Positions 1 to 5,018 of a stretch of 8,192 nt of DNA are shown piece by piece. The notes below the pieces were generated by a model. That model did not search any database and was not told where the DNA came from. It saw nothing but the letters and a program-made list of their open reading frames with translations. Location of the stretch: the NCBI GenBank assembly GCA_003552765.1, contig PUOI01000504.1, positions 1 through 8,192 of the forward strand, in the 5' to 3' direction. Both the position numbers and the translations under genes were made by a program. The stretch's first letter is position 1. Every line of letters begins with the position of its first letter. The DNA is from Candidatus Hydrogenedentota bacterium (lineage in GTDB: Bacteria; Hydrogenedentota; Hydrogenedentia; Hydrogenedentales; SLHB01).

Positions 1-375
1 GCCCGCACTCCCGCGGAGTACCACGGCAGTTTCTATATGGGGGAACGGCATCTCATCAACCAGGCCTTGCGCGACAACCTGCTCCTCGGAGTGGAGAACG
101 TGCTGAACATGGCCGGCGTCACGCGAGACGATTTGGACCTCTGCTTCATTCATCAGCCCAGCCGTCCGTTGTTCGAAGTGGCCGTGGAGGCGGTCGGGGT
201 GGCCCGGGAGAAGCTGGTCGAGGACTATGAGCACTACGGTAACACGATTTCGGCCGAGCTGCCCATTTCGCTTGACGAGAGCGTGCGCAACGGGCGCGTC
301 AAGCGCGGCGATCTTATCATGAAAGTTACCTACGGCGCGGGATTCAGCGGAGGCATCCTTGTCTATCGGTACTGA
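1..375 (+). CDS. 3-oxoacyl-ACP synthase III (FabH-like), C-terminal part
   Basis: The frame is open from the first base of the window to a TGA at 373-375, so the true start lies upstream and only about 124 C-terminal residues are seen. Two of the three thiolase-fold catalytic positions are visible. A His lies in FIHQPS (codon 151-153) and an Asn in YGNT (codon 241-243), followed by the family's small-residue GAGFSGG loop near the end. The catalytic Cys would be upstream. KAS III enzymes perform decarboxylative condensation of an acyl-CoA starter with malonyl-ACP in the cytoplasm. The usual HQAN motif reads HQPS here, so a specialised KAS III paralogue (secondary or unusual lipid, starter-unit transfer) is as likely as the housekeeping FabH. 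A glycosyltransferase follows 72 bp downstream on the same strand. The family call is firm; the substrate is unknown. Confidence 0.88.
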   Translation, partial: ARTPAEYHGSFYMGERHLINQALRDNLLLGVENVLNMAGVTRDDLDLCFIHQPSRPLFEVAVEAVGVAREKLVEDYEHYGNTISAELPISLDESVRNGRVKRGDLIMKVTYGAGFSGGILVYRY

Positions 376-447
376 GCCCGCCCCGCGGCGCCGTGCCCGA
401 TGGAGATGCTGGAGCATAGCGCGCGCGCCGGCTGAAGGCCGCGCCAC

Positions 448-1752
448 GTGACTTCGGATCCCCCAGAAGATGGTGGCGGCGCCAATAGACGCCTGCTTTT
501 CACACCGGCCTCGAACGTGCTCGCTCACGCAGGCCGGTGTGTTGTGTTGGGCCGCGCCCTGCAAGAACGCGGATGGCGCGTGGCGTTTGCGGGAGAACCC
601 CGTTTTTTCGGAGATCCCGCCGTGGCCGAACCCGGTGAATTCGGCTTCTGGCCCTTGGCGGACTTTTCCCAAGAAGAGGCGATGGACCACTTCCGGAAAG
701 TCTTTTGCCGGCCCAGCCGAACGTTCCTGCGGCGGCAAGTCGAGGACGAGTTGGCCATACTCGACGCACACGATCCGGCGCTGGTGATCTGCGATTTCCG
801 GTTGACCATGTACATATCCGCCCGGCTGCGGGGCATTCCGGTGGTGAGCCTGCTCGGCGGGCGCTGGCTGTTGCAGTACGCCACACGGCCCGTGGAGCCT
901 GCGCGGACGCACCCCTCGTATGATGTGCTGGAGCGCATCCTGGGGGCCAACCTGGCGCGGCGCGTGGCGAAGCCGCTCCAGTTGCGCATCCTGCGCTGGA
1001 AGATGGCGCCTTACCACGCCTTGGCGCGCGAGCACGGCCTGGAACTCCCGCAGAACATCTGGGACTGGTTCATCGGCGAGCACAATCTCATCCTCGACAC
1101 CGAGACAATGGGACCTACTGCTCCGCTGCCAGCCCACTTTACGCGCGTGGGGCCGATCATCTGGAACCCCGAGATGCAAATGCCCTCTTGGATGGACGAG
1201 ATCGGGGCAGACCGGCCGCTGATTTACGTCACCATGGGCAGCACCGGGGATCCCGAATTGTTCAGCTTGCTCATTGCGGAGTTGGGCAAGCTGGATTGCA
1301 CCGCCGTGTTTTCCACGGGAGGCCAGATTGAATGCAGCCCCGGCGAGTTGCCGGCCAACGTGCGCATGGCCCGTTTTCTGCCCGGCGCGGCGGTCATGCG
1401 GCGGGCGGACATGGCGATATTTCACGGCGGGGCAGGCACCGCCTACCAGGCCATCGCCGAGGGCGTCCCCGCTGTCATCATCGCTACCCATCTTGAGCAA
1501 GAGTTCGCCGGGGAGGTGTTCGAAACCCATGGCGGCGGCAGGTTCTATACGATGCGGGAGGTGAAAGCCAGGCCGGCCAAACTTGTGGACGGCATTAAGC
1601 AGATGTTGCACGATCCCGCGCCGTTTCGCGCCGGCATGGAGGCCTTGCGGCAAGATTACGAGCAATACGATCCCATTCCCAAGGCGGTTGAATGCATCGA
1701 ACGCCTTGCCTCCCGAAGAGAATCCGGCGCCATGAACGGGGCCGGGACTTAA
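448..1752 (+). CDS. GT-B glycosyltransferase, GT1/MurG-like (nucleotide-sugar dependent)
   Basis: This 434-residue soluble protein has the two-Rossmann-domain layout of GT1/MGT glycosyltransferases. The N-terminal domain opens with LLFTPASNVLAHAGR (residues 16-30), where His27 sits at the position of the usual catalytic or acceptor-binding His. The C-terminal domain begins around IYVTMGSTG and carries the nucleotide-sugar signature HGGAGT (residues 326-331), then EGVP and a Glu-Gln pair (350-351) where the family has D/E-Q for sugar binding. The start is a GTG at 448: a TGA at 433-435 blocks anything longer, GAAGG at 434-438 is a fair ribosome-binding site, and the next start candidates would cut strand beta-1. 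There is no signal peptide or membrane helix, so it acts in the cytoplasm or at the inner membrane face. The acceptor is unknown. Its place after a KAS III gene suggests a lipid or polyketide acceptor, which is inference. Confidence 0.87.
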   Translation: MTSDPPEDGGGANRRLLFTPASNVLAHAGRCVVLGRALQERGWRVAFAGEPRFFGDPAVAEPGEFGFWPLADFSQEEAMDHFRKVFCRPSRTFLRRQVEDELAILDAHDPALVICDFRLTMYISARLRGIPVVSLLGGRWLLQYATRPVEPARTHPSYDVLERILGANLARRVAKPLQLRILRWKMAPYHALAREHGLELPQNIWDWFIGEHNLILDTETMGPTAPLPAHFTRVGPIIWNPEMQMPSWMDEIGADRPLIYVTMGSTGDPELFSLLIAELGKLDCTAVFSTGGQIECSPGELPANVRMARFLPGAAVMRRADMAIFHGGAGTAYQAIAEGVPAVIIATHLEQEFAGEVFETHGGGRFYTMREVKARPAKLVDGIKQMLHDPAPFRAGMEALRQDYEQYDPIPKAVECIERLASRRESGAMNGAGT

Positions 1753-1774
1753 TTATGGAGATGCATTACGAGTC

Positions 1775-2341
1775 ATGAGCGATTTGGAAACCCGGATGCA
1801 ACGCATACGGTTGCTTGTGTGCGATGTGGACGGGGTCTTGACCGATGGCAAACTCTTTTTCGACGGCGAGGGCAGGCCGTTCCGCGCCATCTATGCCCGG
1901 GACGCGGCCGCGTTTACCCTGTGGCGGCTCGCGGGACGGAAGATGGCCCTGGTGACCGGCCTGGGCAGCGCCGCAGTTGACGAAATCGCCAGCCGTTGGC
2001 GCTTCGATGACTGTTTGACATGGGTGCGCGACAAGGAACGCGTCTGCCGGGATCTCGCGGAGAAACACAACCTCGGTATGGAAGCCCTGGCCTTTCTGGG
2101 CGACGACCTTATTGACCGCAACGCCATGCGGGCCGCCGGCCTGGCCGTGGCGGTGGCGGATGCGGCCCCGGAAGCGAAAGCGGTGGCGCATTGGGTGACC
2201 GAAGCGGCTGGCGGAGCCGGACCCGCCCGCGAAGTCATCACGCGGGTGCTCGGCGCTCAGGGGCTGCTTGAGGAGGCGGTCGAGGCGTATTGCAGCCGCA
2301 AGGACGAGCCGGATGAAACCGCGGCTCCAAGCCTGCAATGA
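1775..2341 (+). CDS. KdsC-like HAD phosphatase (3-deoxy-octulosonate-8-phosphate phosphatase family)
   Basis: At 188 residues this is the size of KdsC, a capless HAD phosphatase that forms tetramers and dephosphorylates KDO-8-phosphate in LPS core synthesis. All HAD motifs are present: the nucleophile and acid Asp17 and Asp19 in CDVDGVLTDG, Thr61 in LVTG, Lys87 in RDK, and the Mg-binding GDDLID at 109-114. The later AVADA and GG..PAREV stretches are also KdsC-like. It departs from consensus where KdsC has RDG (here RDA, 42-44), TGR (here TGL, 61-63) and GAVRE (here GPARE). It could therefore be a paralogue acting on another sugar phosphate; kdsA and kdsB are not in the window. The ATG at 1775 is the only in-frame start nearby, and GGAG at 1757-1760 is a distant ribosome-binding site. 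It lies 22 bp after the glycosyltransferase, probably in the same transcript. Confidence 0.83.
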   Translation: MSDLETRMQRIRLLVCDVDGVLTDGKLFFDGEGRPFRAIYARDAAAFTLWRLAGRKMALVTGLGSAAVDEIASRWRFDDCLTWVRDKERVCRDLAEKHNLGMEALAFLGDDLIDRNAMRAAGLAVAVADAAPEAKAVAHWVTEAAGGAGPAREVITRVLGAQGLLEEAVEAYCSRKDEPDETAAPSLQ

Positions 2342-2372
2342 CCGGCGCCGTCAGGCAATCGTGGATGCAGCC

Positions 2373-2975
2373 ATGCGTGTGTACGGGCTGACGGGCGGCA
2401 TGGGCTGCGGCAAATCGGAAGTGGCGCGGATCTTCATGGAACGCGGCATCCCCGTGATTGACGCGGACCGGCTGGGCCATGAGGCCATTGCCCCCGGCGG
2501 CGAGGCGGAAGAGGCCGTCCGGGAGGCGTTCGGCGAAGGCATCGTTACGGACGGGGCCATCGACCGGCGCAAGCTGGGGCCCTTGGTGTTCGGAGATGAG
2601 GAGGCGCGCGCGCGGCTGAATGCGCTGGTCCATCCGGTCATCCGAAGCCGGATTAAGGAGCGATGCCGGCAATTGGCGGATCAACGGTACAAGGCGGCGG
2701 TTATCGATGCGGCATTGTTGGCGGAGGATGGCGTCATGCCGGATTGCCTCGCCGGGCTCATCTTTGTAAGCGCGAGCGAGGAGACGCGAATAGGGCGGCT
2801 CATGGCGTCCAGGGGCCTGTCCCGGGAAGAGGCGGCCCAGCGATTGGCGGCGCAGACCCCGCCCGAGCGCAAGCGTGCCCTGGCGAGTCATGTCATCGAG
2901 AACGAAGACTCGCTGGACGCATTGCGCGCGCGAGCCCGTGAATTGGCGGACCACATTCTAAAGGAGGCCTCGTGA
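2373..2975 (+). CDS. coaE: Dephospho-CoA kinase
   Basis: This enzyme phosphorylates the 3'-OH of dephospho-CoA with ATP, the last step of CoA synthesis, in the cytoplasm. The predicted 200 residues match the usual family length. The P-loop is GGMGCGKS (residues 8-15) after MRVYGLT. It is followed by the conserved VIDAD strand that binds the acceptor, LVHPVIRSRI, an ALLAE version of the usual PLLFE, and a LID-like RLMASRGLSREEAAQRL segment. The frame is open further upstream (TTG at 2268, ATG at 2313), but those starts add an Arg-rich leader with no family match and run into the preceding gene. I therefore chose the ATG at 2373, which places Met directly before beta-1. There is no strong ribosome-binding site before it. 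The AD-x-VI-x-N motif near the end reads ASHVIEN, a small deviation. The stop overlaps the next gene's GTG. Confidence 0.93.
   Translation: MRVYGLTGGMGCGKSEVARIFMERGIPVIDADRLGHEAIAPGGEAEEAVREAFGEGIVTDGAIDRRKLGPLVFGDEEARARLNALVHPVIRSRIKERCRQLADQRYKAAVIDAALLAEDGVMPDCLAGLIFVSASEETRIGRLMASRGLSREEAAQRLAAQTPPERKRALASHVIENEDSLDALRARARELADHILKEAS
2961..2967 (+). promoter_or_regulatory. Strong Shine-Dalgarno AAGGAGG for the membrane protein gene
   Basis: AAGGAGG lies inside the last codons of coaE, 4 bases before the GTG at 2972. It supports the GTG start, which overlaps the coaE stop as GTGA, over the internal ATG at 3020. Spacing is slightly short. The arrangement suggests coupled translation of coaE and the downstream gene. 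Confidence 0.65.
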
Positions 2976-4105
2976 ATCCGGAATCTCACCCAAATCCCGA
3001 TACGAATCGGTCCCGCTTGATGTCGCCGCGCCGGGTGGCGGCAATACTCGTGTGCGCCGCTCTCACGATCCTCCTGTTGTGGGTGGTGTTCCGCGACACG
3101 GACTGGCCCGCCGTCGGCCAGGCGATGCGCGCCGCCCGTCCCGGCTGGATGCTGGCCACCATCGCGCTTGTTTTCCTTAGCTTCTTCGCCCGCGCGCAAC
3201 GTTGGAGCTACATCGTCCGCGCCACTTCGCCCGTTAGTTTCCGGCGCCTGTTTACCTCCACGCAGATTGGATTTCTCGTCAACTTCATATCCCCCGCCCG
3301 CGCGGGCGAATTCGTCCGCGCTTTCGTCCTCGGCCGGCTGACGGGCATCCCGTTCACCAAGGGACTCGCCCTCGTCGCGCTTGACCGCGTCACGGATGTC
3401 ATCGGCGTCATCGCGGTGCTTCTCGTGGCCATCGTGGCGTTCTATCAAATGGGCACGGTTTATATCCCCAGCGAGTTGCTCGCGGGACGCGCCCCCTTCC
3501 AAATTCCGCCCGAAATGGTCCAAACGGCCACGATTCTAGTCACTTTGGGCATCGCCGGCATGGTGACGGTCCTGGTGCTGCTATACACCAACCAAACACT
3601 GGTGCTGCGTTGGTCCGGCAAACTCTTGGAGCCCATCTCGAAGGGTTTGGCCAGCCACGCCCACCGGCTGCTGCTGCATTTCGCGGAAGGGCTTCACATC
3701 TTCCGTTCGCCCGGCGACATGGCGAAGTCCATAGGCTTCTCCTTGCTGACTTGGTCCTGTTTTGTCCTTAGCATCACCACGTTTCAGCGCGCGTTCGGGT
3801 TCGAGGGGCCTTGGTACACGCCCATCGTGGTGCAGACGCTATTAGCGTTGGCGATTGTCATTCCCATTGCGCCCGGATTCATCGGACAGTTCCACTTCGG
3901 GATTGTGGCCGGTTTGCTCCTAGCGGCCCCGGAAGCGCCCATGGCCACAGCCCAAGCCATCGCCATCGTCGCCCATCTCGTCAATTTCGCGGCCGTCGTG
4001 CTCACCGGGGTGGTCTGTCTGTGGATGGAGCACATGGGGCTGTTCGAGTTGCGCCGGATAAGCTCCGAGGCACAGGCCGATCAGGAAGGCGTCTCGGAAC
4101 AGTAG
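2972..4105 (+). CDS. UPF0104 / lysylphosphatidylglycerol synthase transmembrane-domain family protein
   Basis: This 377-residue integral membrane protein has about seven or eight hydrophobic segments: roughly 21-40, 58-77, 94-107, 130-155, 183-206, 250-270, 280-320 and 328-352. The family hallmark NFISPARAGEFVRA is at 104-117 and the second conserved turn IPIAPGFIG at 297-305. An ARAQRW motif (73-78) ends the second helix. The family (PF03706, LPG_synthase_TM) includes the flippase-like half of MprF and stand-alone YbhN/AglD-type proteins. Members are linked to moving or modifying lipids and lipid-linked sugars, but most stand-alone members have no proven activity. The cytosolic aminoacyl-transferase half of MprF is absent, so lysyl-lipid synthesis itself is not expected. 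It overlaps coaE by 4 bp and appears to end the operon. An ATG at 3020 is an alternative start that would drop 16 polar residues. Confidence 0.87.
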   Translation: MNPESHPNPDTNRSRLMSPRRVAAILVCAALTILLLWVVFRDTDWPAVGQAMRAARPGWMLATIALVFLSFFARAQRWSYIVRATSPVSFRRLFTSTQIGFLVNFISPARAGEFVRAFVLGRLTGIPFTKGLALVALDRVTDVIGVIAVLLVAIVAFYQMGTVYIPSELLAGRAPFQIPPEMVQTATILVTLGIAGMVTVLVLLYTNQTLVLRWSGKLLEPISKGLASHAHRLLLHFAEGLHIFRSPGDMAKSIGFSLLTWSCFVLSITTFQRAFGFEGPWYTPIVVQTLLALAIVIPIAPGFIGQFHFGIVAGLLLAAPEAPMATAQAIAIVAHLVNFAAVVLTGVVCLWMEHMGLFELRRISSEAQADQEGVSEQ

Positions 4106-4131
4106 CCGGTGCTGCTCCCCACGGCCGGCTA
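4103..4131 (+). other. Inverted repeat over the stop codon of the membrane protein gene
   Basis: TAGCCGG (4103-4109, including the stop codon) and CCGGCTA (4125-4131) form a perfect 7-bp stem around a 15-base loop. No T-tract follows, so it is not a textbook intrinsic terminator. It may be an mRNA 3'-end structure or an imperfect terminator closing the upstream operon. Confidence 0.35.
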
Positions 4132-4196
4132 ATGCCCGCACATACGAACAATGAACCCTTCCCGCCGCCCAAACGCATGCCCCCGCCATGTTCGAC

Positions 4197-4237
4197 GCCG
4201 GTCACCCTTAACGCTAACCGGCTCGGTGATTCTCACC
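4197..4237 (+). promoter_or_regulatory. Set of mutually exclusive short hairpins upstream of a promoter-like element
   Basis: GCCGGT (4197-4202) pairs with ACCGGC (4217-4222). GGTGA (4225-4229) can pair either with TCACC at 4233-4237 (3-base loop) or with TCACC at 4202-4206, and the latter competes with the first stem. The arms are only 5-6 bp and the region is GC-rich, so chance is possible. It could be a protein-binding palindrome set or a terminator-like fold. No T-tract follows. Confidence 0.25.
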
Positions 4238-4251
4238 ATATGTTGTGGTTC

Positions 4252-4260
4252 TGTTAGAAT
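4252..4260 (+). promoter_or_regulatory. Extended -10 sigma70-like promoter
   Basis: The sequence TG-T-TAGAAT combines the extended -10 TGn motif with a 5/6 match to TATAAT, in an otherwise GC-rich region. No convincing -35 box sits 16-18 bases upstream, which extended -10 promoters can tolerate. A transcript from here would start near 4267 and give the sigma gene a leader of about 130 bases. Confidence 0.4.
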
Positions 4261-4360
4261 CAAGGGACGTTGGGGGCAATTCATGGCGCCGGCCCATGTG
4301 ATACGGCATTCGCGGGACCACCGTGGCGGAACACGCGCCCAAAAGGGACGGGTGTAATGT

Positions 4361-4388
4361 TTGCTCAACTCATTGGTAATCCTATACA
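4361..4388 (+). promoter_or_regulatory. Possible sigma70-like promoter immediately before the sigma gene
   Basis: TTGCTC (4361-4366) and TATACA (4383-4388) are spaced by 16 bases. Transcription would begin near 4395, almost on top of the ATG at 4398. If this promoter is real, the ATG at 4437 is the better translation start for its transcript. It competes with the upstream element at 4252-4260. Confidence 0.3.
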
Positions 4389-4397
4389 GAAGGTTCC

Positions 4398-5018
4398 ATG
4401 CCCCAGGTGGAACGGGCGGCGGGCAGCTCCGTGAGCATGGAAGATAAGAGCGATGAGCAACTGATGGAACTGCTGTGCCAAGGGAGGCAAGAGGCCCTTG
4501 GCGTGCTGGTGAGCCGGTACGACAATAGCGTTTTTCGCTTTTGTGTGCATTATCTCAAAGATCAAGAAAAGGCGCGCGACATGGCGCAGGAAACCTTCTT
4601 GCGTGTGTACAGCGCACGGGAACGGTTTGATGGAAACCGCGCGTTTGGCCCCTGGGTGCTGCGTATAGCCCGCAATTTATGCCTGAACGAATTGAGGCGA
4701 AAGCAAACGGTAACCATGACCTCGCTTCAGGATTTCGCGACCGAGGCCCAACGCGATGGAGCGGAGGTTTTTCCAAGTACGGCGGACGGTCCGGATGTCC
4801 AGGCCATGGACGGCGAACGGCGGGCGGCGTTGGAAGCGGCGCTGGACCAGCTGGACGATGAGGCGCGGGAGATTATTATCTTGCGCTTTTTCCAGCGGAT
4901 GTCCGCAAAGGAAATCGCGCAGATTGTTGGCGGAACCGATGGGGCCATCCGCACCAGGCTTCACCGGATATTGCGGGGGCTTCGAAAGCGTGTGGCCCCG
5001 GAGAAGGATGATCTGTGA
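4398..5018 (+). CDS. ECF-family RNA polymerase sigma factor (sigma-E type)
   Basis: This sigma factor of up to 206 residues has only regions 2 and 4, the ECF hallmark. Region 2 spans about 33-102, with DMAQETFLRVY (61-71) in the core-binding helix and FGPWVLRIARNLCLNELRRK (83-102) over the -10-recognition part. A variable, acidic linker follows. Region 4 covers roughly 146-197, including LDDEAREIIILRFFQRMSAKEIA and a helix-turn-helix with GAIRTRLHRILRGLRKR that would read the -35 element. AGAAGG at 4388-4393 supports the ATG at 4398. The ATG at 4437 (MEDKSDEQLMELL) fits the usual ECF N-terminus better, so the first 13 residues are uncertain. The gene overlaps the downstream anti-sigma gene by GTGA, which implies coupled, near-stoichiometric synthesis. 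The regulon is unknown; autoregulation is usual for such pairs but not shown here. Confidence 0.94.
   Translation: MPQVERAAGSSVSMEDKSDEQLMELLCQGRQEALGVLVSRYDNSVFRFCVHYLKDQEKARDMAQETFLRVYSARERFDGNRAFGPWVLRIARNLCLNELRRKQTVTMTSLQDFATEAQRDGAEVFPSTADGPDVQAMDGERRAALEAALDQLDDEAREIIILRFFQRMSAKEIAQIVGGTDGAIRTRLHRILRGLRKRVAPEKDDL

Larger units (their letters stand above)
4106..4397. other. Non-coding intergenic region between envelope operon and sigma gene
   Basis: This stretch of 292 bases separates the two + strand gene groups. Short open frames exist in it (for example ATG at 4151 to 4357), but they are Arg/Pro-rich, have no ribosome-binding site and resemble no family, so I do not call them. What it does hold is several inverted repeats, an extended -10 promoter-like element at 4252-4260, a GGAAC at 4328-4332 that could be an ECF -35 element, and a promoter-like pair at 4361-4388. 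Its likely job is terminating the first operon and controlling the sigma/anti-sigma pair. Confidence 0.7.

Noticed and set aside
376..447. Terminator or promoter between the KAS III and glycosyltransferase genes
   Set aside because: The 72-base gap is GC-rich with only imperfect stems and no T-tract, and no convincing -35/-10 pair, so read-through is the simpler view.
2268..2372. N-terminal extension of coaE from TTG 2268 or ATG 2313
   Set aside because: The added residues are Arg-rich with no family counterpart and overlap the previous gene. The 200-residue form from 2373 matches the usual CoaE length.
2338..2391. ATGA overlap at the end of the KdsC-like gene as a start for the next gene
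   Set aside because: The ATG at 2338 is not in the coaE frame and reaches a stop after 17 codons.
2238..2954. 238-codon minus-strand open frame
   Set aside because: It is antisense to coaE, whose P-loop and family motifs are unmistakable. The product is Arg/Pro-rich with no domain, as expected of a GC-rich shadow frame.
2888..3523. 211-codon minus-strand open frame
   Set aside because: It spans the coaE-membrane protein junction in antisense. The highly charged composition mirrors the hydrophobic + strand protein, and no motif is present.
4151..4357. 68-codon + strand frame in the intergenic region
   Set aside because: It has no ribosome-binding site and an Arg/Pro-rich start. The short hydrophobic stretch before a Cys pair is not a good lipoprotein or signal-peptide match, so chance is more likely.
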